Shown here: in pieces, positions 44,146-53,865 of the stretch
Position numbering within the stretch: position 1 is the stretch's first letter
How the letters are laid out: each line of letters opens with the position of its first letter
Assembly: GCA_947501275.1 (NCBI GenBank)
Contig: CANMVD010000001.1
Span: forward strand, 558,001 to 622,000
Source of the DNA: an uncultured Tateyamaria sp.
GTDB lineage: Bacteria > Pseudomonadota > Alphaproteobacteria > Rhodobacterales > Rhodobacteraceae
DNA length: 64,000 nucleotides
Reading direction: 5' to 3'
Translations under genes and position numbers: made by a program
Notes under the pieces: model-generated
What the model was told of the DNA's origin: nothing
Database searches by the model: none
The model's input: the letters and a program-made list of their open reading frames with translations, nothing else

Positions 44146-45894
44146 ATGTTGACCCCAGCAGGGTTTTCCGACCGAATGGCCCGGTTTCTGAACCATTGGC
44201 ACGCGCGTCGCGCTACGCGCGCGACGGCGGTCACCGCTTTTGTATCCGCCCCCGAACCCCGCACCATCGGCAGTTTTGCCCGCGGACGTCAGTTGGTGGC
44301 AGGCAACTATCTGTTTGCGGGATCGTTGATCGAGGCTCCGGGCTACAGCATCTGGGACCTGCGCGCCCCTGACAGTGCCTATTCCGATGCTCTGCATGGA
44401 TTTGCGTGGCTTGACGATCTGGCCGCCGTCGGAGATCCGGCCACCCGCACTCTGGGCCAAGAGTGGTTGTGGGGCTGGATCGAACGTTATGGCCGCGGGT
44501 CGGGGCCCGGTTGGACACCTGACCTGACGGGGCGTCGTCTCATCCGCTGGATCAACCACGCCCTGTTCCTGCTGCGCGGCTCGGAACAACCTGATGGGCA
44601 CGCGTTCTATCTGTCCTTGGCCCAACAAACGCAGTTTCTGTCCAAACGCTGGCATGCAACATTGCCCGGATTGCCCCGTTTCGAAGCGTTGACCGGGTTG
44701 ATCTATGCAGGCCTGTCGCTGGAGGGGATGGAGCACCTAGCCACCCCTGCAATTGACGCTCTGGCACAGGAATGTGCGTCCCAGATTGATGAGCAAGGCG
44801 GCCTGCCCACCCGCAACCCCGAAGAATTGCTGGATGTCTTTACCCTGCTGACATGGGCGGCGGCCGCGCTCGAATCCTCGGACAAGACAACACCCACAGC
44901 CCATCTGGATGCCATTGAGCGTATCGCGCCAACCTTGCGTACCTTGCGCCATTCCGATGGCGCATTGGCCCGCTTTCACGGTGGCGGCCGCGGGCAGGAA
45001 GGGTGGCTTGATCACGCATTGGCAGCGTCGGGTGTGAAAACCCGCCAAGCCGATGGGCTGTCCATGGGCTATGTCCGCCTGAGTGCCGGACGTACATCTG
45101 TGATTGTCGATGCCGCCGCTCCGCCCAAGCCCGAAGCGAGCCTGAATGCCCATGCCTCCACTCTTGCGTTTGAGCTGACATCGGGGCGGCGGCCGCTGAT
45201 CGTGAATTGCGGTTCAGGCGTGAGCTTCGGCATCGAGTGGCGTCGCGCGGGGCGTGCCACGCCGTCCCATTCCACCTTGTGCCTTGATGGCTATTCCAGT
45301 GCCCGGTTGGGGGATGCCGACCGCGCGTCGTCTCGCGAAACGCTTGTGGATGCGCCCGGACACGTCCCGATCGAGATCAGTCATGCCCCGGACGGGTTGC
45401 GTTTTCAGGGGGGGCATGACGGATATCTCAAAACCCACGGATTGACCCACGCCCGTCAGCTGGAGCTGACCTTTGACGGGCGCGGCATGGCGGGCGAGGA
45501 CATGTTGCTGGCAATGGAGGACCCGGCCAAGCGCGTCTTTGATCGCGTGATGGACATGAAAAAGCTCTCCGGTGTGCCATATGACATCCGCTTTCATCTG
45601 CACCCCGAGGTCGACGCAGCCCTGGATCTGGGCGGGGCAGCGGTGTCCATGGCGCTCAAGAGCGGTGAGATCTGGGTGTTCCGCCATGACGGCACCCAGA
45701 ACCTGAGCCTTGAGCCCAGCGTGTTTCTGGAAAAAGGCCGCCTGAAACCGCGCGCCAGTCAGCAAATCGTTCTGTCAGGGCGAGCGCTGGATTATGCCAC
45801 TCAGGTGCGGTGGTCCTTGTCCAAGGCGCAGGAAACTGCCATTGGCATTCGCGATCTTGCACGCGATGCGCGTGCCATGCCTTTTGACGACTAG
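44146..45894 (+). CDS. Heparinase II/III-family protein
   Basis: A 582-residue protein with the layout of heparinase II/III-like enzymes: an alpha-helical toroid (LIRWINHALFLL, RFEALTGLIYAGL) followed by an antiparallel beta-sandwich (CGSGVSFGIEWRRAGRATPSHSTLCL). Family members cleave uronic-acid polysaccharides by beta-elimination. No signal peptide is seen, which is unusual for a polysaccharide lyase and suggests an internal role. The ATG at 44146 has GAGG about nine bases upstream. Twelve bases separate it from purH, suggesting co-transcription. Confidence 0.8.
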   Translation: MLTPAGFSDRMARFLNHWHARRATRATAVTAFVSAPEPRTIGSFARGRQLVAGNYLFAGSLIEAPGYSIWDLRAPDSAYSDALHGFAWLDDLAAVGDPATRTLGQEWLWGWIERYGRGSGPGWTPDLTGRRLIRWINHALFLLRGSEQPDGHAFYLSLAQQTQFLSKRWHATLPGLPRFEALTGLIYAGLSLEGMEHLATPAIDALAQECASQIDEQGGLPTRNPEELLDVFTLLTWAAAALESSDKTTPTAHLDAIERIAPTLRTLRHSDGALARFHGGGRGQEGWLDHALAASGVKTRQADGLSMGYVRLSAGRTSVIVDAAAPPKPEASLNAHASTLAFELTSGRRPLIVNCGSGVSFGIEWRRAGRATPSHSTLCLDGYSSARLGDADRASSRETLVDAPGHVPIEISHAPDGLRFQGGHDGYLKTHGLTHARQLELTFDGRGMAGEDMLLAMEDPAKRVFDRVMDMKKLSGVPYDIRFHLHPEVDAALDLGGAAVSMALKSGEIWVFRHDGTQNLSLEPSVFLEKGRLKPRASQQIVLSGRALDYATQVRWSLSKAQETAIGIRDLARDARAMPFDD

Positions 45895-45906
45895 GATAGC
45901 TGCCTG

Positions 45907-47490
45907 ATGACTGATCTTGTACCCGTGCGCCGCGCGTTGATTTCTGTTTCCGACAAGACAGGGTTGGTGGATTTTGCCACCGCTCTGGCTGGTCACGGGG
46001 TTCAGTTGGTCAGCACAGGCGGCACCGCCCGCACCCTGCGCGAAGCGGGTCTGAGCGTTCAGGATGTCTCGGACATGACCGGGTTTCCCGAAATGATGGA
46101 TGGCCGCGTCAAGACGTTGCACCCGGTGGTGCATGGCGGTTTGCTGGCCTTGCGCGACAATGACGATCACGTGGACGCAATGACCACCCACGACATTGCA
46201 CCCATCGATCTGGTCGTTGTGAATCTGTATCCGTTTGAGGAAACTGTGGCCAAGGGCGCGGTATATGCCGAAGTCATCGAAAATATCGACATTGGCGGCC
46301 CGGCCATGATCCGCTCCGCCGCCAAAAACCATGGCTTCGTAAATGTAGTTGTCGATGTCGAGGATTATGACGGGGTGCTGGCAGAACTGGCCGCCAATGG
46401 CGGGCAGACATCATATGCGCTGCGCCAACGCCTGGCCCAGACGGCGTATGCCCGGACTGCCGCCTATGACACCGCCGTAAGCACGTGGATGGCCGCGCAG
46501 GTCGAAGGGGCGCCCCGCCGCCGCACCTTTGGAGGGCAATTGGCGCAATCCCTGCGTTACGGCGAAAACCCACATCAGGCAGCGGCATTTTACACCGATG
46601 GGTCTGCCCGCCCCGGCGTCGCCACTGCCACGCAACATCAAGGCAAGGAGTTGTCCTACAACAACATCAATGACACCGACGCTGCCTTTGAGTTGATCAG
46701 CGAGTTTTCGGGCCAAGGCCCCGCCTGCGCCATCATCAAGCACGCCAACCCCTGCGGTGTAGCCACCGGTGCAACACTGGCCGAGGCCTATACCCGCGCC
46801 TTTGATTGTGACCGGACGTCGGCCTTTGGTGGTATCATTGCCCTGAACCAACCTTTGGACGGCGAAACTGCCGAAGCCATAAGCGGTATTTTTACAGAAG
46901 TGGTGATTGCACCCGGTGCTGACGCTGACGCAATTGGTATTTTTGGTCAGAAGAAGAACTTGCGCCTGCTCACCACCGATGGGCTTGCCGATCCGGCGCA
47001 GGCGGCCCTGATCGCAAAGCAGGTGTCCGGCGGATTTCTGGTTCAGGACAAGGATGTGGGCCGCATTGCCCGCGATGCATTGAAAGTCGTGACCAAACGC
47101 AAGCCGTCTGAGCAGGAACTCAGCGACATGCTGTTTGCGTGGACCGTGGCCAAGCATGTGAAGTCCAATGCCATCATCTACGTCAAGGACGGCGCGACCG
47201 TGGGCGTTGGCGCCGGCCAGATGAGCCGTGTTGACAGCACCCGCATTGCCGCCCGTAAGGCCATCGACATGGCCGAGGCGATGGGCCTGTCCGCTCCTCT
47301 GACACAAGGATCAGTTGTGGCATCGGATGCGTTTTTCCCATTTGCAGACGGCTTGATCACCGCTGCTGAAGCGGGCGCGACAGCCCTGATCCAACCCGGC
47401 GGTTCCATGCGGGATGACGAGGTTATCAAGGCGGCCGATGAGGCGGGCCTTGCTATGGTCTTTACCGGCATGCGTCATTTCAGGCATTAG
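45907..47490 (+). CDS. purH: Bifunctional AICAR formyltransferase/IMP cyclohydrolase
   Basis: PurH, 527 residues, last two steps of IMP synthesis. The N-terminal MGS-like cyclohydrolase domain contains [13 protein letters not shown] and [13 protein letters not shown]. The formyltransferase domain contains [14 protein letters not shown], the K-H pair in [11 protein letters not shown], and the end [17 protein letters not shown]. Uses 10-formyl-THF, linking it to the folate carbon pool. Confidence 0.96.
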   Translation: MTDLVPVRRALISVSDKTGLVDFATALAGHGVQLVSTGGTARTLREAGLSVQDVSDMTGFPEMMDGRVKTLHPVVHGGLLALRDNDDHVDAMTTHDIAPIDLVVVNLYPFEETVAKGAVYAEVIENIDIGGPAMIRSAAKNHGFVNVVVDVEDYDGVLAELAANGGQTSYALRQRLAQTAYARTAAYDTAVSTWMAAQVEGAPRRRTFGGQLAQSLRYGENPHQAAAFYTDGSARPGVATATQHQGKELSYNNINDTDAAFELISEFSGQGPACAIIKHANPCGVATGATLAEAYTRAFDCDRTSAFGGIIALNQPLDGETAEAISGIFTEVVIAPGADADAIGIFGQKKNLRLLTTDGLADPAQAALIAKQVSGGFLVQDKDVGRIARDALKVVTKRKPSEQELSDMLFAWTVAKHVKSNAIIYVKDGATVGVGAGQMSRVDSTRIAARKAIDMAEAMGLSAPLTQGSVVASDAFFPFADGLITAAEAGATALIQPGGSMRDDEVIKAADEAGLAMVFTGMRHFRH

Positions 47491-47497
47491 GGACCCG

Positions 47498-47974
47498 ATG
47501 CGACTTTTGTGGATCAGCGCCATTGTGGCCTTCTTGCTGGATCAGATCAGCAAATACGTGGTGGTCCACGTTATGGGTGTGAATGGCGGTCGCATTGTCG
47601 ATGTGCTGCCTCCGGTGCTCCGCTTCATCTACGGCGAGAACCGCGGAATCAACTTTGGCCTGTTCAGCGGTGTTGTGCCGGTCTGGGTCCTTGTGGCGAT
47701 TGCGCTGGCCATCTGCGTGGGCGTACTGATCTGGATCTTGCGCGTGCCGCAACCTCCGTTGGCGCGGGTCTGCGCGGGTCTGCTGATCGGGGGCGCGCTT
47801 GGCAATGTGCTGGACCGTTTGATCTATGGCTACGTGCTGGATTTCCTCAATTCGTCCTGCTGCGGGTGGAACAACCCGTCGGTTTACAATGTCGGTGACA
47901 TCTTCATCTTTGTCGGCGCCATTGGCCTTGTCTTCCTTGGTCAAGAGACCCGCAAAGGCAAAAAGGGCGCGTGA
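47498..47974 (+). CDS. lspA: Lipoprotein signal peptidase
   Basis: Signal peptidase II, 158 residues, four membrane helices. The conserved boxes are LDQISKYVV, NRGINFGLF, the first catalytic aspartate in GNVLDRL and the second in YNVGDIFIF. It cleaves prolipoproteins, for example the DUF3035 lipoprotein encoded next. ATG 47498 is eight bases after the purH stop. Confidence 0.94.
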   Translation: MRLLWISAIVAFLLDQISKYVVVHVMGVNGGRIVDVLPPVLRFIYGENRGINFGLFSGVVPVWVLVAIALAICVGVLIWILRVPQPPLARVCAGLLIGGALGNVLDRLIYGYVLDFLNSSCCGWNNPSVYNVGDIFIFVGAIGLVFLGQETRKGKKGA

Positions 47975-48034
47975 CAAGCGCGGTCAAGCTGCGATAATGC
48001 GGCCGGAACGAGGCCCGAACGTGGAGAACGCAAT

Positions 48035-48550
48035 ATGCGTCTGATCGTATTTGCCCTGATGGCAGTGACCTTTCTGAGCGCCTGTGCCGACAATGGCCTG
48101 CGCAATCTGCAAAGCCGGGGCAACGGGCCGGATCAATTTGCGATCGTACCAGCCAAGCCGCTGGAAGAACCCGACAGCTTTACCGCCCTGCCCCAACCAA
48201 CGCCGGGCAGTTTCAATCGCACAGATCAGCGCCCGATCGAAGATGGCATCGCGGCCCTCGGTGGGCAGGCGCAATCTCCGAATGCGGCTGTGCCGGGACG
48301 GGATGCCGCCCTTGTCAATCACGCCAGTCGTTTTGGTCGCGAGGCGAATATCCGCGCTTCACTTGCCACGGCAGACGCAGAATTCCGCAAGCGCCAGCGC
48401 CGCCTGACCAATATCCGGATCTTCCGTGAAGACGTGTATGCCCAGATCTATCGCCGCGAAGCGCTGAAACCTGGCACAGTGGCACGCCAATATCAGCGTG
48501 CCGGTGTGCCGACTCCAACAGCCCCGCCGCCGCGTCGTCGTCGCCGTTGA
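48035..48550 (+). CDS. DUF3035-type lipoprotein
   Basis: A 171-residue envelope lipoprotein. The signal peptide ends in the lipobox FLSAC with Cys17 as lipid anchor. The mature part contains the DUF3035 pattern (DQFAIVPAKPLEEP, SLATADAEFRKRQRRL, YRREALKP) and ends in a proline/arginine tail. Function unknown. It follows lspA (60-base gap) and precedes two M16 peptidase genes, an order kept in many Rhodobacteraceae. Confidence 0.82.
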   Translation: MRLIVFALMAVTFLSACADNGLRNLQSRGNGPDQFAIVPAKPLEEPDSFTALPQPTPGSFNRTDQRPIEDGIAALGGQAQSPNAAVPGRDAALVNHASRFGREANIRASLATADAEFRKRQRRLTNIRIFREDVYAQIYRREALKPGTVARQYQRAGVPTPTAPPPRRRRR

Positions 48551-48590
48551 TCTTCAACGCCTTTGGCGGTGTCCCCTCACAAAGACGCCA

Positions 48591-48609
48591 GCGCCGCTTG
48601 AAGCGGCGC
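48591..48609 (+). other. Hairpin between lipoprotein and M16 peptidase genes
   Basis: GCGCCGC (48591-48597) and GCGGCGC (48603-48609) form a 7-base stem with a 5-base loop. No T-run follows; it may act as a weak terminator or mRNA stabiliser. Confidence 0.35.
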
Positions 48610-48657
48610 GCATGCGCCGTATTTGATAGAGCAACCGACCCGAAGTCAGGAGTCTTC

Positions 48658-50007
48658 ATGCCCGTATTGCGCGCCGTCCTTGCCGCTTTTTCCCTGTCCA
48701 TCTCCCTTCCTGCCTTTGCGGCAGGCATTGATGATGCCGTTACCAGCTTCACCCTCGACAATGGAATGCAGGTTGTCGTCGTGGAAGACAGCCGTGCCCC
48801 AGTGGTGCAGCACATGGTCTGGTATCGCGCCGGTTCTGCGGATGAACCTGTGGGCTCGTCCGGCGTCGCCCACTTTCTTGAGCACCTGTTGTTCAAGGCC
48901 ACCGACACCCTGAAGGACGGCGAGTTTTCGTCCGTTGTGGCCGCCAATGGAGGGCGCGACAATGCCTTTACCAGCTACGACTACACAGCCTATTTCCAGC
49001 GTGTTGCGGCGGATCGACTTGAATTGATGATGCGCATGGAAGCAGACCGGATGCGCAACATCAAATTCACTGACGAAAACGTCGCCACCGAGCGTGATGT
49101 GATCCTCGAGGAGCGCAATCAGCGCACCGACAGCAACCCCCGCGCCCTGTTTGGCGAGCAGATGAATGCCGCACAGTATCTCAACCACCGCTATGGCGTG
49201 CCCATTATTGGCTGGCGTCACGAGATGGAAGAGTTGGACCGCGACGACGCGCTTGGCTTTTACAACACCCATTATTTCCCCAACAATGCCATCCTTGTCG
49301 TGTCCGGCGATGTCCGCCCCGACGAGGTGAAGGCCCTCGCCGAAACTTATTACGGGGTGATCCCCGCAAATCCGGATCTGCCTGAACGTATCCGGTCTGC
49401 CGAGCCACCTCAGACCACCGAACGTCGTCTGATCTACCGCGATGCCCGTGTGGCGCAGGAATATGTCAGCCGCTCTTATCTGGCGCAGGAACGCGACCCC
49501 GGTGATCAGAAAGAGGCCGCGGCTCTGACCTTGCTTGCCGAGGTGTTGGGTGGTGGACAAACAAGCTATCTCACTGAAAAGCTGCAGTTCGAGAGCCAAA
49601 AGGCTGTGTTCTCCGGGGCGTTTTATCGTGGTGTGTCGCTGGACGACACGACCTTTGATGTTGTGATTGTCCCGACGCCCGGTGTCTCTCTGGAAGAGGC
49701 CGAAGCGGCGATGGACGAAACCCTTGCCCAGTTCATGGAAGACGGTGTTGACGCAGAACAACTGGAGCGCATCAAATATCAACTGCGTGCCAGTCAGATC
49801 TTTGCCCAAGACAATGTTGATGGCGTGGCCCGTCGTTATGGTGCCGCCCTCTCGGTGGGCCTGAGCGTCGAGGACGTACAGACATGGCCAGACATTCTGC
49901 AAGCCGTCACCCCAGAAGATATCATGGCGGCGGCCAAGACCGTTCTGAAGCGCGAAGCGTCGGTGACCGGCTGGTTGACCCGTCCCATCACCCCGGAGGT
50001 GAACTAA
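48658..50007 (+). CDS. M16-family zinc peptidase, catalytic subunit
   Basis: A 449-residue pitrilysin-family protease with a signal peptide (MPVLRAVLAAFSLSISLPAFA), so periplasmic. The inverted zinc motif HxxEH is HFLEHLLF, with the distal glutamate in ERDVILEE. Two homologous domains follow each other. It overlaps the next M16 gene by one base (TAATG), and together they should form a catalytic/non-catalytic heterodimer like the mitochondrial processing peptidase or Sphingomonas M16 pairs. Confidence 0.88.
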   Translation: MPVLRAVLAAFSLSISLPAFAAGIDDAVTSFTLDNGMQVVVVEDSRAPVVQHMVWYRAGSADEPVGSSGVAHFLEHLLFKATDTLKDGEFSSVVAANGGRDNAFTSYDYTAYFQRVAADRLELMMRMEADRMRNIKFTDENVATERDVILEERNQRTDSNPRALFGEQMNAAQYLNHRYGVPIIGWRHEMEELDRDDALGFYNTHYFPNNAILVVSGDVRPDEVKALAETYYGVIPANPDLPERIRSAEPPQTTERRLIYRDARVAQEYVSRSYLAQERDPGDQKEAAALTLLAEVLGGGQTSYLTEKLQFESQKAVFSGAFYRGVSLDDTTFDVVIVPTPGVSLEEAEAAMDETLAQFMEDGVDAEQLERIKYQLRASQIFAQDNVDGVARRYGAALSVGLSVEDVQTWPDILQAVTPEDIMAAAKTVLKREASVTGWLTRPITPEVN

Positions 50008-51332
50008 TGTTGATGACCCGTTTTGTGGCAGCCTTTGCTGTGGCGGTTGCCCTTGCCCTGCCCGCCCGCGCCGAAGTGAAAATTCAGGAAGTCGTCAGCC
50101 CCGGTGGTATCACCGCGTGGTTGGTGCAGGAGCCGTCTATCCCCTTCATGGCGCTTGAAGTGCGGTTTCGGGGTGGGGCGTCCTTGGATGCCCCCGGCAA
50201 GCGCGGTGCCATCAATCTGATGACTGGCCTGCTCGAAGAAGGGGCTGGTGATCTCGACGCGCGGGAATTTGCCCGCGAACTGGAGGGATTGGCCGCAACC
50301 TTTGGCTATGACGTGGGCGACGATGCCTTGTCCGTCTCGGGCCGTTTTCTGACAGAAAACCGAGATGAGGCGGTTGAGCTGTTGCGCACCTCCATCATCG
50401 AACCCCGTTTTGACCAAAGCGCCCTTGAACGCGTGCGCGAGCAGGTTCTGACGGGCCTGCGCTCGGATATGAAAGATCCTGCAGAGATCGCGCGGGCTGC
50501 TTTTGACAAGATGGCCTTTGGCGATCACCCCTATGCCACTGACTACAAGGGTACGTTGGAGAGCGTAGCTGCCCTGACTCGTGATGATATCATCTCCGCC
50601 CACTCAGCAGTCTTTGCCAAGGATCGCCTTTATGTCGGTGCGGTGGGTGACATCACACCCGAAGAGCTTGGTCCCCTGCTCGACACGTTGCTGGGCGCGT
50701 TGCCTGACACGGGTGCACCGCAACCCGGCCCCGCTGACATCACGATTTCAGGGGGTAACACAGTTGTGGATTTTGACACGCCCCAGTCCGTCGCCATTTT
50801 TGGACAGGTGGGCATCGAACAGGATGATCCTGACTTCTTTGCCGCCCGCGTGCTTAATCAGGTCCTCGGGGCCGGGGGTTTTGAAAGCCGTCTGATGACC
50901 GAGGTGCGTGAAAAGCGGGGCCTGACCTATGGGGTCTATTCGTTCCTTGTGCCGCGCGACCATGCCGCGACATTGCAGGGGCAGGTGGCCTCCGCCAATG
51001 ACCGCGTGGCCGAGGCTGTTGCTGTGATCCGTGACGAATGGGCGCGCGCTGCTTCCGAGGGTGTCACGCAGGCGGAACTGGACGCAGCCAAGACCTATGT
51101 CACCGGTGCCTATCCTTTGCGGTTTGACGGCAACGCCCCAATCGCCCGCATCATGGTTGGCATGCAGATGTTGGGCCTGCCCATCGACTACATTGCAACC
51201 CGCAACGAAAAGGTCGAGGCCGTCACGCTTGAGGATGTCAAACGTGTTGCAGCCGAACTGCTTGATCCCGAGGCGTTGCACTTCGTTGTTGTGGGCAGAC
51301 CGGACGGGTTGGAAAGCACGCCCGCCAACTGA
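50007..51332 (+). CDS. M16-family peptidase, non-catalytic partner
   Basis: A 441-residue secreted protein (signal MLMTRFVAAFAVAVALALPARA). The position of the zinc motif reads GAINLMTGLLEEGAG, so the HxxEH ligands are missing. The C-terminal domain retains the substrate-binding Arg/Tyr pair of M16B partners (KRGLTYGVYS). It therefore likely supplies half of the active site to the upstream peptidase. Translationally coupled by a one-base overlap. Confidence 0.85.
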   Translation: MLMTRFVAAFAVAVALALPARAEVKIQEVVSPGGITAWLVQEPSIPFMALEVRFRGGASLDAPGKRGAINLMTGLLEEGAGDLDAREFARELEGLAATFGYDVGDDALSVSGRFLTENRDEAVELLRTSIIEPRFDQSALERVREQVLTGLRSDMKDPAEIARAAFDKMAFGDHPYATDYKGTLESVAALTRDDIISAHSAVFAKDRLYVGAVGDITPEELGPLLDTLLGALPDTGAPQPGPADITISGGNTVVDFDTPQSVAIFGQVGIEQDDPDFFAARVLNQVLGAGGFESRLMTEVREKRGLTYGVYSFLVPRDHAATLQGQVASANDRVAEAVAVIRDEWARAASEGVTQAELDAAKTYVTGAYPLRFDGNAPIARIMVGMQMLGLPIDYIATRNEKVEAVTLEDVKRVAAELLDPEALHFVVVGRPDGLESTPAN

Positions 51333-51336
51333 ACAC

Positions 51337-51362
51337 CACCAGCCGCGTCACGGCTGGTGCTT
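51337..51362 (+). terminator. Terminator hairpin between convergent genes
   Basis: CACCAGCCG (51337-51345) pairs with CGGCTGGTG (51351-51359), followed by a short CTTT. Lies just after the M16 stop and before the convergent thiolase stop, so it may serve both. Confidence 0.65.
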
Positions 51363-51384
51363 TGCCACGTCTGATTTGCTGATT

Positions 51385-52557
51385 TCAGGGACGCTCGATC
51401 GCGATGGCTGTCCCTTCGCCGCCCCCGATGCAGATCGCGGCTATACCGCGCTTGAGGTTCCGCTTCTCCAGCGCATTGAGCAATGTGACCATGATCCGAG
51501 CACCGGAGGCCCCAATGGGATGCCCAAGCGCACAGGCTCCGCCGTTTACGTTGACGACGCTGTGTTCGATCCCCATTTCGCGCATGAATGCCAGCGGGAC
51601 CACGGCGAAGGCTTCGTTCACTTCCCATAGATCGACGTCGTCCTTGCTCCATCCGATCCGATCCAACAGTTTTTGCGCGGCAGGTACGGGAGCGGTTGTG
51701 AACAATCCCGGCGCTTGCGCGTGGCTGGCATGGCCAACAATGCGCGCCCGCACAGGCAGGCCGCGTTGCTCGGCTATGTTCTCAGAGGCCAATACCAGTG
51801 CCGCCGCACCATCTGATATCGAGGAAGCATTGGCTGCTGTTACCGTGCCCGCCTCGCGAAAGGCCGGCTTGAGATGGGGGATTTTGTCGGGGCGCGCGGT
51901 GCCGGGTTGTTCATCTACTCCAACCGTCACGGTGCCTTTACGGGTCTTGATGTCGACGGCAGTCACCTCATTGCTGAATGCACCCGAGGCGATGGCCTCT
52001 TGGGCGCGGCTTAGCGACGTCAGTGCGTATTCGTCCTGAATGTCACGGGTGAACTGATAGGTTTCGGCACAATCCTCAGCAAAGGTGCCCATCAAACGCC
52101 CTTTGTCATAGGCATCTTCGAGACCATCCAGAAACATGTGATCGATGACCTGACCATGCCCCAGGCGCGCACCGTCTCGCATTTTAGGCAGCATGTAGGG
52201 CGCGTTTGTCATGCTCTCCATTCCGCCCGCGATCATCGTGTCGGCGTGACCCAACGCAATCTGGTCAAAGGCCATCATGGCCGCTTTCATTCCCGAGCCA
52301 CACATCTTGTTCAATGTGGTGGCGGGCACCTCTTCGCCCAGACCTGCGGCAAACCCCGCCTGTCGCGCAGGTGCCTGGCCTTGCCCGGCTGGCAACACAC
52401 ATCCCATCAGGACTTCATCAACAGTTGAAAGCCCAGCACCTTGCAGTGCCGCCTTGATAGCAACGCCACCAAGGTCTGCAGCAGGCATGTCCGACAGTGC
52501 GCCCTGAAATCCTCCCATCGGCGTGCGTGCCGCCCCTGCAATCACGACGTTGTCCAT
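51385..52557 (-). CDS. Acetyl-CoA C-acetyltransferase (thiolase)
   Basis: A 390-residue type II thiolase that condenses or cleaves acetoacetyl-CoA. The acyl-binding cysteine is in NKMCGSGMKA, the histidine in GGACALGHPIGASGAR and the second cysteine in CIGGGEG. It could serve fatty-acid or polyhydroxybutyrate metabolism. The ATG at 52557 (MDNVVIAGAARTP) is preferred over the upstream frame to 52587. Divergent from the STAS gene. Confidence 0.9.
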   Translation of the reverse strand: MDNVVIAGAARTPMGGFQGALSDMPAADLGGVAIKAALQGAGLSTVDEVLMGCVLPAGQGQAPARQAGFAAGLGEEVPATTLNKMCGSGMKAAMMAFDQIALGHADTMIAGGMESMTNAPYMLPKMRDGARLGHGQVIDHMFLDGLEDAYDKGRLMGTFAEDCAETYQFTRDIQDEYALTSLSRAQEAIASGAFSNEVTAVDIKTRKGTVTVGVDEQPGTARPDKIPHLKPAFREAGTVTAANASSISDGAAALVLASENIAEQRGLPVRARIVGHASHAQAPGLFTTAPVPAAQKLLDRIGWSKDDVDLWEVNEAFAVVPLAFMREMGIEHSVVNVNGGACALGHPIGASGARIMVTLLNALEKRNLKRGIAAICIGGGEGTAIAIERP

Positions 52558-52648
52558 GAGATCTCCTCTGATTCCGGGTGGGTGCAACCTATTGGTAACG
52601 ATTGCATCCTAAAGATGGCGAAGACGCAAGCAAACATGGGACGCGCAC

Positions 52649-52987
52649 ATGGAGTTGAGTAGCCGACAGGACGGGCCGCTGCAGATCGTTGCGGTTATCG
52701 GGAGCAGAATTGATGCCGCTGTAGCGATTGAATTCAAGGACGCCATGCGTGCCGCCACCGATACGCCCAGCCCAACGGTGATCCTGGACTTGAGCGAGGT
52801 GGAATTCATTGATTCCAGCGGTCTGGGTGCCATTGTCGCCTCAATGAAGCATCTTGGGCAATCGCGCAGTCTGGTCCTTGCCGGCCTCACGCCCACGGTT
52901 GAAAAGGTGTTTCGCCTGACGCGCATGGACTCTGTGTTCGGGGTGTTCCCAACATTGCAAGACGCGCTTGATGCGCAGGCCGCGTAG
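52649..52987 (+). CDS. STAS-domain anti-sigma factor antagonist
   Basis: A 112-residue single-domain protein of the SpoIIAA/RsbV type. The phosphorylatable serine sits in FIDSSGLGAIVASMKH. These proteins, when unphosphorylated, bind the anti-sigma kinase and free its sigma factor. Its stop codon overlaps the GTG start of the kinase gene by one base. No PP2C phosphatase or sigma gene lies within the window. Confidence 0.85.
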   Translation: MELSSRQDGPLQIVAVIGSRIDAAVAIEFKDAMRAATDTPSPTVILDLSEVEFIDSSGLGAIVASMKHLGQSRSLVLAGLTPTVEKVFRLTRMDSVFGVFPTLQDALDAQAA

Positions 52988-53460
52988 TGCACGTCGAAAT
53001 GGGATTGCAAACCATGACATCCGCACCAACCATTCCAGAAGTACATATCAGTGTGACCAGCAGCGAAATGGCCGTGCGGGATGCGCTTTCCAAGCTGCTT
53101 ACGGCATTGGGACCACTTGATCTGGATGTGGAGGATGCGGGAACGGTTGAACTTGTGATGGCAGAAGCGATGAACAACATCGTCGAACACGCTTATCCCG
53201 AAGGGGACGTGCCGGGACCGATCCGGCTGGCTTGCGCCCATAGCGACGATGGCTTGCACATCAAGATCACGGATTCGGGCCGTCCGATGCCTGATGGCAC
53301 GACACCAGTGGGTCGCCCGACCAATCTGGATGTGGATTTTTGCGATCTTCCCGAAGGTGGATTTGGCTGGTTCCTGATTCAGGACTTGGCCAAGGAAGTC
53401 GAGTACCGCCGAGTAGACAACGACAACCAACTCACGTTCCGCCTGCCCGTCGGAACCTAA
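52987..53460 (+). CDS. Anti-sigma factor kinase (RsbW/SpoIIAB-like)
   Basis: A 157-residue GHKL ATPase. The N-box is EAMNNIVEHAYPEG, the G1 box DSGRPMPDG and the G2 box GGFGWFLIQDL. It would phosphorylate the STAS partner and hold an unknown sigma factor or other effector. The GTG start at 52987 overlaps the upstream stop; ATG codons at 52999 and 53014 are alternatives and would shorten the unstructured N-terminus. Confidence 0.83.
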   Translation: MHVEMGLQTMTSAPTIPEVHISVTSSEMAVRDALSKLLTALGPLDLDVEDAGTVELVMAEAMNNIVEHAYPEGDVPGPIRLACAHSDDGLHIKITDSGRPMPDGTTPVGRPTNLDVDFCDLPEGGFGWFLIQDLAKEVEYRRVDNDNQLTFRLPVGT

Positions 53461-53865
53461 CGACGCATTGCATTTGAGCAGTTGAAAGACAAGAATTGTT
53501 GGACGCTCCCGCCTCCACGCAATGCATTACACGGCGCCCAGCATCACATCCGCTCCACAGTAATCACTCCGCGTTTTTCCAATCACCGGTGCATTACCCG
53601 AACGTGGCGAGGCAATGTACTCAGCAGAGATGCAATTCCCCAAAACGGCCCCGCCGAGACCACATTCATGCCCCGATCTAGGGGCATACCTGTCCTCGTA
53701 GCTGCATATAGCTTCCCTCGGTGTCGCGTTTAATTGCCCCCACCCAGTGCGCGGCACCGAGGATCTACCTGCCGCTGACATTTGCCCAACAATCAGAGCC
53801 AGATATGGACAATGCGCGCGCCACCGTTAGGTTGCGCCAGACGTTGATCCAAATGGGAGCTAATC
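53461..53865. other. 405-base gap without a supported gene
   Basis: Between the anti-sigma gene and gamma-glutamyltransferase. Short frames exist on both strands (53482-53733 +, 53527-53781 -) but show no motifs or ribosome sites. The minus-strand frame includes GGAVLGNCISAEY, which hints at a protein remnant but is not recognisable. A GGGAGC stands eight bases before the gamma-glutamyltransferase start and is its ribosome site. Confidence 0.4.

Noticed and set aside
45214..45765. Minus-strand frame within the heparinase-like gene
   Set aside because: Shadow of the coding strand.
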